From: Lethocerus indicus
Taxonomy: Eukaryota > Arthropoda > Insecta > Hemiptera > Belostomatidae
Length of the DNA stretch: 64,000 nucleotides
Direction: 5' to 3'
Assembly: GCA_019843655.1 (NCBI GenBank)
Contig: JACDQD010000103.1
Coordinates: 930,001 to 994,000, forward strand
The position numbers and the translations under genes are program-made. Under the pieces are notes generated by a model. That model was not told the DNA's origin. It made no database searches and saw only the letters and a list, made by a program, of their open reading frames with translations. The stretch's first letter is position 1. The number at the start of each line of letters is the position of its first letter. Shown piece by piece: positions 49,243 to 62,900 of this stretch.

Positions 49243-49331
<89 letters not shown>

Positions 49332-49333
49332 TC
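49243..49333 (+). repeat. (CT)n microsatellite, ~85 bp
   Basis: An uninterrupted CT run to about 49326, then CCCTCTCCC. It is preceded by a short CACACACGCACA stretch. Reading frames crossing it on either strand are repeat artefacts. Confidence 0.97.
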
Positions 49334-50521
49334 CCACTCACTCTCTAAATGGCTCTAAATCTTATCGAAACTGGGGGCCGGGACCGAGCGACAATTAAGT
49401 TGAGCGTTCGCGTTCCGCACCAATCTTGTGCTACTCTGATTTCGTTTGATTGGTCTCATTCCCTGAGCAATATCTTGTCATACACACTTGTTAAACATCC
49501 TCATTTCAGCAAACTAAAATTGCGACCGATCCTGAACTATTATCATTCTTACTAAAGTAAATAAAGCCATTAAAATACTGTGCAATTGGTAACCACGTTA
49601 TATTAAACCATAAACACGTAACCCATACTTCTTAAGAAACATATATGATTTTCACAATTAAAATGTAGACAAATTTATACCTATTTTACTAAGCGATAAT
49701 TAAATAATTTCAATGTAGAATTTTCCCCCTATTTTGAAAACCTTTTAAAGCGTTTAAAGGACTCCTCGTTCGGATCTATTTGAGCGGTCGCGTCCAGGTG
49801 GTGCTCCGGCCTCTTTCATTCTACAATGAAACCGTCTACAAATCGTTAAAACGTGATTCGATTCTTTAATGGGTTTTCGGCCCGGGGGTGGGGGGGCAAA
49901 AAGCTTGGCGGGGACCGAGTGTAGGAAATGGCACGGAATCGAAGTTTAAAATGCAGCTCCGAAAAGATTGCGAAAAGTAAAATAAATACAGAAAAAAAAG
50001 AAGAAAACGGGGAAAAAAAGAAAGTCCGGTAATACTACTTCCCCTAACCGAGGAGGAGTTAACCCACGTTATTTACATAAAGAACAAGAGTGGGTTTTTT
50101 AACCGAGCGGAATAATTTGTGTGTCTATTACAGGGGACCGGCGGACCCCCTTTCGCGGTCTTCTAGATAGTCTAATTTACATTTTTAAATTGTCACACTG
50201 ATATATGTACACTCGGCGATCGCACACAACGGGCTACGGCGAAAACCACCGCATTGCGAGACCGCGGCGCTCTGGCCTGAATTAAAGGGGGGAAGAAAGG
50301 GAACGAAATCTTTGTGAAACACAATGAAGTCGGAGTAGTTCTTGACCAGGTTAGAGCACGGAGGGTGCATTGGAATATTAAATAACGGTTGTTAAACGTG
50401 GGAGTTGTGGCGCACGAATGAAAGAATAAAAGTCAAACACTGAGACAGGGCAATGACTCAATTTTGGATTGTCCTTATTTCTAAATCCATTTCTCTCGAT
50501 TACACGAACGACATTTTGAGA

Positions 50522-50525
<4 letters not shown>

Positions 50526-50574
<49 letters not shown>
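50526..50574 (+). repeat. (AT)n microsatellite
   Basis: A perfect AT run of ~49 nt. The Tyr-Ile repeat frame on the minus strand is an artefact of it. Confidence 0.97.
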
Positions 50575-50580
<6 letters not shown>

Positions 50581-50984
50581 AAAACAAAAACAACAGGGTT
50601 CAGTTAACATTGACAACCTTGTAGGAATTAATTACCTAGGAATATAATTAATATTTTAAGTACAGTTATATTGTACACTTACTTATCTATATTATAAAAT
50701 TATTGAATTGATACATTTGGATGTATTTCTACGCCTATTACTACGCTGATTAGATGGAAAACACATTGTGACCTCTGTCGTTCCCTTGAAAATTCATTGC
50801 GATCCAGCCTACTACGCTCCGGTTCCACGGACCACGGCTGTATTTCCACGCGTCGTACTGAACATACAATGCGGAACGACCTTAATTAAACATATAATAA
50901 CTATCAACACAAACACTGTGTTATTCTAGAACTACAAGTGTACAACTATCTGTAATACTGTCGATCCGTACTGATGTAACTGCC

Positions 50985-51030
50985 GCCTTCCAGGCAGTTC
51001 CGCCACCGGAACTGTGTGCCGGGAAGGATC
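50985..51030. other. Imperfect hairpin
   Basis: Core stem CAGTTCCG (50995-51002), loop CCAC, CGGAACTG (51007-51014). An outer CCTTCC/GGAAGG pairing is separated by short unpaired bases. Total length is about 46 nt, too small for a canonical miRNA precursor. Confidence 0.35.
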
Positions 51031-51787
51031 GACGCTAATGAATTGAATTTCCGGAATATGTAGCGGAGCTGTTTGTCTCCCATTGATTATATTGAACGAC
51101 GCGTAACGGCGTCAATTAATTCAATCAATCAGCACTTAATTGAACACAGCTCTCTCTATCTTAGTCGGCATTCAATTAGGCGCAATCGACAAAATGTGGT
51201 TCTTTCCTTTAGGCATGACATATTTATTTCATGACGTGGACGTTTTGCCGTTGGTTTCACAACGCGAATCTTCGTTACGGATACTTTTCCTCGTTTCCGA
51301 CCACGTGCAGGCATTCGCGTTCTCTATTGACGGTGGGAGACACCTAACAGGAAAAACCTGAATCCACTTAGAGATATAGTGGATCCTACTATCTATTATC
51401 TGTTTCGTTAAGCAGAGGTAAAACCTTAATAATTCTCTTGCTCAGGAAGGTTGAATGATCATCTTTTAATATTTTAGTTATTGGATCTCCACTCGGAATC
51501 GATTCATCCGCAATTTTCGGTCGGTCCCTCAGTGCTCTAATCACTAGCAGTATCCACTCTACCCGACTGTGGAATATTCTATAAGCCGGGACGCGCGCGG
51601 TAGAAAGAAAAATTCGAAAATTCTGGGCCCCCATGTAAATTTTAACCGCTCTGCGGGTTCGGTCGTGCCGTGTGGCGGCCGAATTCAGAACTCATAATTT
51701 ATCGGGACTGGAGTATAACAGAGTAGTGCGTCGGGTAGTGGGCCGAGGTGCCTTTTAATATAAATTGGGGTCAATTAACGGTCTCCT

Positions 51788-51821
51788 CCCCGACACCCCA
51801 ATGCCCGCCACCCCCACCCCC
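51788..51821 (-). other. Putative G-quadruplex motif (minus strand)
   Basis: C-runs CCCC, CCCC, CCC, CCCCC and CCCCC with loops of 1-5 nt give a minus-strand G4 pattern. Confidence 0.5.
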
Positions 51822-53483
51822 GGGTCCTGAGGGATGGGCCCTGCAGGGGTGGCTGGACACGACAACTACCGACAAGTCATAATTTCACGACAATATACGC
51901 CTACACCAGCGGATAGGGGAGGGGGGGGCACCCGGCCCGGTGCCGAAGAGGGGGTGAAGGACAGGACAACCGGGGAGGAAATCGAATTTCACCCTTGAAT
52001 AACAATGTTATAAACCTAGTCCGATTCTGTTCACCCCAAGCGGGAAATAAGAATGTAATCGATTCATGAAATATGCCAGAATCCAATTCTCACCAACACC
52101 CGGAAGGCAGAATTCCCAACCGATATTTCTCATGAAAAAAGAAACTACTTCCAATTATTTCCGTACATAAATATTCTTGAAGGGATATATTTATATAGTA
52201 AGTGGAATTAATAAAAGCACAATTGAGTTATGTACTTAAAAATCATTCAACCCCCTAAAAAAGAGAATCTTATTTGCGGGCTGCGTATATATACGTCTAT
52301 GTAGTGTAAAAGATACCTATAGTTCCGGTAAGGGACAAGGAAACAACCCAGGTAACGGCTGGAACGTGAATCTAGAAGCGCGTCCTTCTCAGTCGTCAGT
52401 TGTGCTCCACTGCATATTTCAGTGTTATTCTCTTCCTTATTTAACCTGGGACGAGACCGCCACCCAGACATTCGTAACTTTCATACGTAAAGACATTTCC
52501 TAATATTTTGACAGCTTTGAAATTTAGTATATTATTTAAAATAACACTAGAAATATTTGTTATCAGAAAATCGAGACATCGGGTTTGGATGAAACAGGAA
52601 AATAATTATAAGGCATTATTATTCATTGTGCTACACTTTTAATTCAGTACATTTGAGTTCTGTATAATATACACACATTGGCCCCAGTTAAATCCTGCGC
52701 CAGACGGCGGTCTTCTTTTTATTAGACATTTGCAGCATCCATTCAATAAATGAAGGAAAAAAGTACTTAGTATTCTAATCTAATTTTCCCATTTCGAAGG
52801 AGCACGTGTGAACGGCGCATAATCAGCGGTGCACTCAGAACTCGGGCATGTGTTCGTTGAATATTTTCCAGTTGGACGCGGATGGCAACTGCGTAGTAAG
52901 AGGGGAAATGAGCCGCATTCTCGCGCATTTCAAACAGTTAAAACTCTCGAAATTAAATTTTTCTCCCCGGGCCGGGCAATAACAACGGAGCGCCAAGCAC
53001 TTCCGGCCGGGGGGACAGTCCCTTAGGGACGTGTAACACCCGGTTAGCGTACTTTTCAAGAGCACGTATCCCATAGAAGAAATAGGACCGCGCCAAAATT
53101 AATTCATTTCCTCGGCCCACCGTTTCCTTCCTCCTCGGATCCCTTTTCCTGCCGTAGATGTGCAGGTATCTAGGCCGCCTTGGCAGCCCGGGGGACTCAA
53201 TGAGATGACGATGCCCCTCTGAAAAAAAAAATCGTGTCATTAGCGCGACGGAAGCCCTGGCCGTGGAAAGGGCCGTTTTTATGGGCGGGTGTGAGGTCGG
53301 CCGCGATATGGAAAGAGAAGAAAAAAAGGAGGGGAAAAAGACCCCCGTATGTGTGAGTGGTACGTGAGGAGCCCCCGTACAAATGAAGCTTCCCGCTTCC
53401 GTCTGGCCCCTATTCATCTCTACGATGAGGCCTCCGTTCAGACCTCCTCAGACTATTCAAACGGGCCCCCTATTATTTCTGCC

Positions 53484-53553
53484 ATTTCTGTACGCCCGGG
53501 GAGGAATATTTAAGGGGGTGGCGGTCACCCCCCTTTAAATTTGTACCAGAAAT
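53484..53553. other. 70-nt two-stem hairpin
   Basis: Inner stem ATTTAAGGGGGTG (53508-53520) pairs with CACCCCCCTTTAAAT (53526-53540), with two bulged bases and loop GCGGT. Outer stem ATTTCTGTAC (53484-53493) pairs with GTACCAGAAAT (53543-53553) with one bulge. The internal loop between stems is asymmetric (14 against 2 nt). It is the longest local stem-loop I found outside the foldback element. Confidence 0.5.
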
Positions 53554-53586
53554 TGACTCCGCATTTCTTAAACTGCTTAGATGATT

Positions 53587-53607
53587 CCCGCCCCCGCCCC
53601 CGCCCCC
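53587..53607 (-). other. G-quadruplex / i-motif tract
   Basis: Four C-runs of 3, 5, 5 and 5 on the + strand, each separated by a single G. The minus strand is therefore a very regular G-quadruplex motif with one-base loops, close to the hairpin at 53.5 kb. Confidence 0.7.
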
Positions 53608-56419
53608 TATCTGTCTAACACGGGGATATTTAAAGATATTTCAAAACACTTTCTCCTTTTTTCAACAGTCTGAATAAACCGAAAAATGATAAATTGTTAT
53701 CTACCTTGGAGGTTCACTTGCGGAATTTGTACCTCGACTGTTATTTAAGAATAATTTGCAACGAGTATTTTAATCTGCTAAAATAAATTCTCGTAAATAT
53801 ATAGTCTATGTTTAGTTCTAAATACTACAGTAGCGTTTATGCTCCCCACCTTTCAGTAAAGGGTACATATCCTAACAGTGGGAATGCAAAATTTAAACAG
53901 CGATTTTACTCTCGGAATTGTCCCGCAGTTCAAAATATATAAGTGCAAGTTCAGAAATTTAACTGACGCCATGCCTCTCGTTAGTACTTTAATTGAACGA
54001 GTTATGCCATTTTCAATTCCCATTTCAAAGCGGGAGTCCCTCCATAAACAAGTCAAGTCGGCGGCGCGATAAAGCGGCCCAACACAATTCATCAACTTTG
54101 TAAAGTTCATATTCGGACTTCATGGAAAAGGGACGCTTCGTTCCCCATGCCCGCCCTTACCCTCCACCGAAGAGAAGGGGTTAATCATTCAACATCTGTG
54201 TTTGATCATTTCCCAGGGTCCGGCCATCAATCATTCAGAATACGGGCCGGCCCACCGACATCGATAAATCTTGGCTTATCCGACGGACCGCCCCGCCCCA
54301 ACACAAGTTTTGGCGCCTTCGAATCGAGGCGCCGTTAAATATTTCAGAAAAGCGAACGAGTTCGAAAGCGGCCCCGGGAATTAGAAGAATGGGGCCGCCT
54401 GATCGTACGTTTCTGACTTTCGAAAATTCCCGTCGGTACCCTTTCTCTTTTATTCCTCGTAAACTGCAAACTCCGATAGAAATCTCACTTTGGAATTATT
54501 TGTTTATAAATCTTTCTTTTCAACTTGTGCATCGACTAAAGAAACGCGTATGATTTATTAATTTATACACCCTTTAGAGGCTATCTGGGCTAAATATTCA
54601 GGGTCAGGTATGATACCGATTGGATAGTTTAAGTTTTATGAGTTACTAATATTTAGATATCTAATGAATAAATATTGTTTAGAGACAAGTAATTAAGTTG
54701 TTCTTATCCTGCGACATAAATGGTGCTGAAGTGAACTAACGCTCCATAAAACATATAAAACCGTATTTCCCGAATCTAGTTGGAAGGTATTAAAATTTGT
54801 GGGCGAAATGACGATGGCCTTTTAATGGGAATTTCCAGGTTACGAAAAAAAGTTCAATACCGCTGCGCATTACATTAGGGCAAATTTATTATTACTTTTA
54901 ATTACCCCGCCCCCGCCGGGCCCCATCACCCCTTTAAATGTATTTAAGGACTTTGTTTCTTAAAACGCGGTCCACAATAAATAGATGTTGGAAATCCGGT
55001 CCCCTGCTTTTTTTCTCTCTCGTTCGGCGCCGCGGGCCATCTAAACTGTTTTGCAAGGCTAATATCACCCCGCCGCCCCCGACCGGACACACGGAAAAAA
55101 TGTAGACCCTTTTTCATACAGACTTTTTTTACTGTTTTTATTTACTTTTTTAAACGACGAAAATACCGCGGCGGTTCCGGGCCCTTTAACGGAGGGTCGG
55201 CACGCACGTTGGCTTTTATTGACGGGGGGGCGCCGGCACACGCCTCCCAACTAAACCCACGGCCATTCAGCCCCTCAAATCCACTTGTGTCTGCAACGCT
55301 CTGATTTTTATTTCTCATCTTGCGGCTATTCGGTTCAATTTGGTGGCCGTAAAACGAATCCATGACGGATTCGTTCAAGAGTGATACAATTTTTTGTCAA
55401 TCTTTTTTTACTTATGTTTAGGAATTTACACATTTTTACTGCCAATGAAGCATCTTCAGAAATATCACCTCACTGTTACCGTTGTAGAACGTGTAAAGTT
55501 GTACGGCAGGATAAATTTCCGGGACACACACGATTGAAACTGGCATTACAGTCCTTATCGAAGAACCGAATAATATTTTTGACGAACCATCGTGGCTCCC
55601 TTAGCGTTAGCATTAGTAAGGGTGCATGTATTTGCTCGTGTAGTAATAGTTCTTATATATAAAATATAGGTCGAGAGAGCACAACAGACCCATTATTATA
55701 GCATCATAGCCGGTTTTTTTCTAAATTCTGAACAGAATTATATCACAGAATTTAATACTACAACAGCTTCGAAAACACTAATTACACTATTGAGTTCATA
55801 CACTAAATAACGCTCGAGATGTTCAACTCGTTCATATTTTCTATAGGTAGAAATAGAGAGATGAAAATTTGCTGGTAAAATACGTTCCTAAATAGAGTGG
55901 CGTTCCTCTAAAATTTATATTTCATTACCAGGAAACTGGAGTCTAGTCAGTAAATAATGTGGAAGGAGATCATTAAGCGAAAATAAATATTATTTATTTG
56001 AAACATATTCCGCTTGAGTACTTTTCAATTTCGTACTTTTTATTTATGAATAACTAATAAATAACAATGTCGAGTATGACATTCCATACTTTTGAAGGAA
56101 TAAATCTTGTGTCTTGTGGATTACATAAAATTGCATATGTAAATTGTTATATTTGTGTATACAATAGAAATACCCTTTTCATTTTATGAACTTTGTCATA
56201 AAATAAGTGCACAGGTTTTCACGATACCGAGGCTTAACATTCGAACTTATTCTCAACTTACTTCAAAGTTACCCCAAACACGAAACTAACCTGTTTGAAG
56301 ATTCCAAATACTCGCCCACCCCCACCACCAACCACTGGCACGACATTTGTTCAAGCCTGTCTCATTTTCCGATTGGGCGGATCTATTTTTAAATCTTGTT
56401 CCCGATATGCTCATGCAAC

Positions 56420-56960
56420 ATTTGCATAGGTCTTACAGATCTGGCAATATAGGGCAATTTTATATGAACTGATAGGTCGTGGCGAGCGTGTCACGGGAGG
56501 GAATGCCGGCCGCCGGTTTGGAACACCATTTGTCGTGAGGGCCGTAAATTAATATTTTCTCCGGGCCGGACACAGTGCAATGAATAACGTATTTGCATGT
56601 GGGCCGAAGGGAAAAGTATGGAAATCTGGTTTGTTCTGAAAATAGAGGCCCGAGGTTGAAAAATACGTCGGAACTTCGCCTTTGAAGTGGGGGGACTTGT
56701 GCACGGAATACCTACTTGGAAAAATGGAAATTTAAAATTATTAAGCCACCTCCCTACGCTGCCTGGGTGGCAGAAAAACCATTTGCTGGATTGGTACCGC
56801 CTCGCATTTTTCAACCAGTCTAAACGATAATCGATAATGTCCGTTGGTTAAGACGAAGTAACGGGGGGAGGAGTGAACGATATTTTTTATAAAATGCAAG
56901 TGCAGTTTAACTTGACACCGAAATATAGCTCCTCAGAAGTCGCCTATTAAACATTTGCAT
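56420..56960 (+). promoter_or_regulatory. Cluster of three exact POU octamers
   Basis: ATTTGCAT occurs exactly at 56420-56427, 56591-56598 and 56953-56960, all on the + strand, within 541 bp. This is the canonical octamer bound by POU-homeodomain proteins. By chance about 0.02 copies would be expected in this length over both strands. ATGCAACA just before the first site gives a half-site in the opposite orientation. The cluster is candidate enhancer DNA; there is no direct evidence of activity. Confidence 0.4.
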
Positions 56961-59900
56961 AAAAAATAGAAATTATATTAGGCCCCGTCAGAATTATTCA
57001 TAAAACTGCTTTTTCACCACACAGGTCATACTGTACGTGGGGGTCAGTCTGGACAACCACTTACTGCAATGATGAATGCTCTTGAGTTTATCATTTTAAA
57101 TAACGGCATTTAGTGTGCGGTGTTTATAATTAAGTATAAAAATGCATCTAGTACGTTCGGGTTGAAATAATAGCGTTAATACGAATAACATAAAAAATGA
57201 ACGTTAATAACTCTAACCTATCAGTATCATTACGTCAATTGTTTGATCTGTGAGGGATATTATGAACTCAAATATTCAATTTTAGAAACAAAAAAAATTA
57301 AAATACAATCCTTCATTCCCGAGTATTAGTATATGTAGGACATAGAAGTATATTCAAATGAATATCTTGTTTATCCGTCAATTATACCAATCCTTACCGA
57401 CGGCCATGTATGTAATTGTATATCCTGTGTAAAATAAATATCAGTGTTTTTATTTTTGCAAGAAATAATCCCTTTGAGGAAATAACAAAGGAACTGTTTA
57501 AATTTCCCTTCATCAGGGAAATACGACCGCTGTCGACTTCGAATGTATCCAAAAGAGGCCTCAGATGAACCTCGTTTCACGACAAGTTGGTGAGCGAGGG
57601 GGAAATTTTGCCCGGAATTTTGTCCCGAAACTTTTCCTTTTCTGCGAAACGCCATTTTTTTCGTTCAAGCACAATATAAGTCCGAGCCGACTTTAGGATA
57701 TTCCTTCGCGTCCTGATGAACCTTTGGACTCTCCTTTTTTTGAGTGGAAAGTTAATTAATTCGGCGATATATACAGAGTAAATTTTCTTACAAAATAAAT
57801 GTTTCTACCCTTTTTCTGTTTATTTATTTTCACTCGAAAAAAGTGAAGTAAAAATAAAGCAAACGAAGGATTCTTTCCGTTCTAAAAAAAGAACTCCATA
57901 ATACACTCGGGAGACGTTAAAAAATAATTTGAAACAATAATAAGAAACGAAAACGTTAAGAATGGGAAGGGGCCTCATTTGGGGAAAGTATACTTAAACA
58001 AAATCAGAATATCGTAAAAAGGTTTACATCACATTGTGTTATTATTAAGGCCGGTAGCTGCTGTTTGGGGCTCCCTGAATGCTTGGAACATCATCAAACT
58101 TCTGTCTACTTTGTCTACAGACAAAAGTACTATCTCCATTGAGGACGTATTATACGCCTAATTGTTTTTACGTCCTTGTTTTCTATTTTATCGCCATACT
58201 CAATGTATATTGTATGTAACATTATATTCTCCTATAGTGTCCCTGATCGTTTCTGGATAGAGAAACGTTCCTGGAGGGGCGCATAGGTTGGGTTACAGTG
58301 TCGAGGCCGCATGGTTTTAATTAATGCCGGAATTAGCTGCAACTCTCGTGAACGTTGGCGGGAGGAGGTTCCAACAGTCGTTCGGTGGCACCCCGACAAT
58401 GGAACCGGCGGCTAATTATTCAGCGGGTCAGTTCGGTTAGGCGGGTAAATTCCGCTAATGGTCGCGCCGCGTACAGCCCCTCTCTCCCTGATATGACGTC
58501 GTTTGTATCGCGCCGAAGAGAGACCGCCCGCTGCAAATTCCGCCTCAGGATTATGGCCGAAACATGACAACACGTAATTAGGACATGAGCGCCGGTGATT
58601 CTCATGATTGACGGCTACAATAACGGATATAAACGTCGTCACTCTTGCTCTCTTCCGTGTCCCTTTTTTGGTCTCCCATCCACGTAATACTTCTGGCTAT
58701 ACCGAGAAGCAGAATCCATCGTATAATGATATTTATACCTATTGGATGGAGAAAATCGCGCTCTATCTTGTCGTAATGGCTCGTTGTCATGGCAAGGTTA
58801 TAATCAATTTTTGTGTCGTGCCACTTCTCTGCGGGGGCAGAATCGGTTGAATCAGTAAATATTCGTTGACTAAAATAACATAAGTTAAATAAAAGAACTA
58901 TATCGTATATACGATCTGATCAACATAAATCGTTCTATCAGTAAGTACTTGATTTTAATTTTTAATGTCTATAAATGAAGTGCCCTGAGCACGAACTGAT
59001 AACATACCCTTGTGGCTGACTGACAGCGATTTAAAATTACTTTCGCTAATTTATGTGGGCCAATAAAAATCAGAGGGCCTAATCGAGAAAGCCTAATACC
59101 GATGCGGGGCAGGATGTGGGCCGCGGGCGGCTTCCATTCCGCTCTTTGGTCTAAACCCCTCAGCCCAAACCGTATTACGGACCTTTTCATGTTTTGAAAA
59201 AGCCGCCCGCCCCGTCTCCCGTTTTTACGAGCCCTTTAATCAATTGCGGAGTATTAGAAATTCTTTACAAGGGGCCTATTCCTTGAATGAATTGAAAGGA
59301 TAATGTAAAGGACTTAGTGAAATATTATCTTCCTCTAAGTCTTATCTTATCCCAGTACACAGTAACGTAATTGATAATTCAATAATATCGATCATTATTC
59401 GACAAACGATTATTCTGTGTCATTTTGTACTAGGGAAATTATAACTCTAGAAAAATTTTATTTTCATTACATAAGTTTAATTTTCATAATAGGAACTAAA
59501 TTTTATAATACAATAAATTCTATAGTATAGCGTGGAATGTTTTATTGCCAACATCTTATCATAACAGTTTGTCAGAAACATGTAATTTTAATAAATTCGT
59601 AGCCATTAATATTTAGTTCTAATAGACTTCGAGTCTTCGGAAATAATCAACATTATTGGCAGTAAATTTTCGTGAGGCATCCAATCAGCGTATCTCACCC
59701 CATTCCATCACAGTTAACATAATCAGGGGGTGTCGGAATGGTGGACGCTGAAAGCGGCGTAGATAGGACCGTCGACGGTGGTGGGGGAATATATTACCGG
59801 GAAAGAATCGCGCGAAAGGGAAGGAAACAGTTGGGGACCGGGCATAATCTAGGGGCGGGAATCTATTTAGTCCTGGGGGTGAGGGGGTGGAGGCACAAAA

Positions 59901-62900
59901 GCCGGCGGAAACGATAATGAGATAAGGTCGGGCGGACGAGCTAGGGGGTTGGAGGCGTATTATATCGGTCCCGCGCCCTTAAAGCAGCCGTTAACGCCGT
60001 TATCAGCCTGAAATAGAACGCTGATAAATTAGAACAAGGGCCGGCCAAGATACAAGGTTTACTTTGATCAGCCGCCGGAGGGAAGGGTGCTCCTAACCGT
60101 GGTCGGACCAGGAGCAGTTAGAATAATTAAATGAAATTTACCACCACCGTGGCATTAACTGAGAGAGTATACGTTGGGTTGTCCCCGGATACATGACAGG
60201 ATCCCTCTGTATTTGTTTCGTATTACCGTCCAATGTAACAAACCGATCTTGCCGTATCAAAATATCGGGCCAGATATTATGCGACGCGGACCTTTCGACT
60301 GTCTCTGTTGTGTCAAGCGGGTCGTTTATATTCTTTACTGGAGTAAATCAAATATTTTCAGTTATCCTTCGTAAGAAAATGTATAGTTTCACAAGCCAAA
60401 ACTCTGTAGTCAACCTCGCGCGCATGACGGTGATGAAAAGCCGAAACTCCGAGAAATCTAAACAACACAATTTGTTTAATGGTTCGACGCCGGCACGTTT
60501 TATCGATACACAAAGAATAAATAAGTGCATGTTAATTTTTAACCTTTTAAACTTTTTAACTTGAACCAAAAGTGTACTGCGACGCCGGTATCGATACGGT
60601 GGTTGAAAGTTACTGCTGTTTTTCGACCGACTGTGCTAACTGAATCATTTCCGGTCAATATTGAAGTCCCCCTCGAAAAATAATTTTCCCGCTTATAATA
60701 ATAAGAGGCGGGAGCGTATTTGCTGTGTTCACTGTTGGTGCGGAATGGATGCAATTTAAGTGTGGGGGGGATGAGGGCGGGGAAGGTGCCGGGGGGAAGG
60801 AGGTTACTTCAAAAGGCTTAACGGAAGGCTGAGCAGGCCTCGACCGGACAGTGACAGGAGTGGTGGGAGGGGGTCTACCTGTGTGTAGTTAGCTGTAAAC
60901 AGAATAAATAAGAGACCCCTTCCCGCCTTTGGTACCAACCCTCTGAGCACCTAATAATAACAATTTGCAGCTACTTAACATTTTCATATACGCGGCGCTA
61001 TTCCTGACCGCGTGGGAGCCCAGATTACCGTCCCTGATATAAAGCCAAACTGAATCCCCAGTAGGGTATTTCATGAGTATTGGAGGTACATAGATAGTAC
61101 ACGTCCTGTCCGACACCTAGTATATAAGCATAAAGCGCTCTGGTTGTTGATCGCTCTAAATATTGAAATTGGGGTAATACATTCCCGCGATTCCTTGCTA
61201 ACTTCATCCTGCAACATACGCCACTCGGGGACGTTATTGCATTTATATCAACGGCAAATATGTCAGATTATATCATTATTATTATACTGTCACTGAAATA
61301 AATTATATCATCCTCTATATTAGAACCAGATGAAACGGTTAAAAATTCATTATAATAGGCCCAATAGCTCTCCTTAAATACCCAAAGATATCAAAATATA
61401 CTGTGCTACTTGAAGAGCATTTGTAATCATTTATGTCAATGTATCCTTCCAATGATAATGACATACTTTATTTATTAATGTAATAATATAATCCTTATTA
61501 TTTTCTATTGTTTTGTTTAAAGCAGTTAAAATACGAGGCTTCAACTGTTTATTCCTACCGGCTTAAGGACATTTTCATTTTTAAATAAATAGCATTGTTT
61601 GCCTCAATTTATTTTGGAAATTAAAGCACTTTGGACGCTCAAAGTGATTTTGTTTTTAAGCGGAGGAGGAAAATTCAGGAAAAATCCCTGTAATCCAGTT
61701 GAATTAGATTGGAATCTGATTCCAACAGGTGCAATTACCGGCACGCTCTCCTTTCCCCCCGCCCCCGCGGCGATGCCGGGGCCCGAAAAGAAATGTATAC
61801 ACTGTATTGATTCAGGGAGAAATGAATACTCTGAAGTCGTGCCTGGCCATATTTCGTCGAGTGTGGGGGGAACAAAACAAAATTTGCCACACCTGCACCC
61901 ATCCCAATAGGCCTTGGTTATCGAAAACAAATTATCCGAAACTCGTATACTCTTATTGTAAGTATTTTGAAGGATCTATTTGTTATATTCTCTGTTCCCA
62001 TAATAAAGCTGGTTTCGCCGCGTATGTTTGTCGAATATTTCTTTCTAATAACTGCCGCTTTATTTGGACCTTATTTGAAGAACTACGGCTTCTGTAAATC
62101 AAATTTCGAAATACACTGAAAATTGCCAAGATAGGTAGCAAGCGTTTGTTATTGAAGAACGCAGCCAAATTAGGGCTCTTGGCCTGTATGAAACAAACCA
62201 TTGTTCACTTCCATGGCAAATTTAGTTTTGAATATCTGAACATCTCAAGTGTTTAAATATCTGAATTACGCGGATTTCCCATGGCTAATCCTTGCATTTC
62301 CAAAACCCTGAAACACAAAATAATTCCCATTGATTGATAGTGGACATCGAATTTATACCTCGCTAAGTGTTTAAGTTAAGTTGGGGGGACCTTTCTTGGG
62401 CCAGTGTCGAAGAGCTATCACTTTCAGAGATTTATAGGTGGACTCGGCAAGGACTTTTCATCAACTCGTAACCTGGGGTCGGTTCTCATCCCGCCTGCTT
62501 TTGATTGCCCGTTAAACACAACTTGAATTAAATTAGAGTTGCCCCAACAGTTGGACCCTCATCTTGGTGCTATCACTCCCACCACTATGCTACTCTGCCT
62601 CTCCCATTCCTTACTGTCATACCTGCAGCTGTCTCACTCATTTTCAAGACAACATAATACAGCGCAGAATTCTTCAAATTATGAGACACAAATGGGAGCC
62701 TAGTTTGTTACCCCGTTCCGCATAAATTTGTATAATCTGGCACAATACTCTTGATAAGGTATATCTCGCGTCAGCTTCTTAAGTGTCTCGAAGAAAAATT
62801 GGTTCCTTTCTATAACATTCGCTAATCAATTTATCCGCAATCCAATAACATTAACCCCATTTATAATTAAGTATGCTAAATGTTATATGAAGTTCGACAG

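Noticed and set aside
52953..53417. 154-codon minus-strand open frame
   Set aside because: GC-rich DNA with overlapping frames on both strands, low-complexity composition, no recognised motif and no splice or promoter context.
55833..55854. ATTTTCTATAG|GTAGAAAT as a possible third ratchet site
   Set aside because: The donor half is GTAGAA, not GTAAG, and no downstream GTAAGT follows; well below the two accepted sites.
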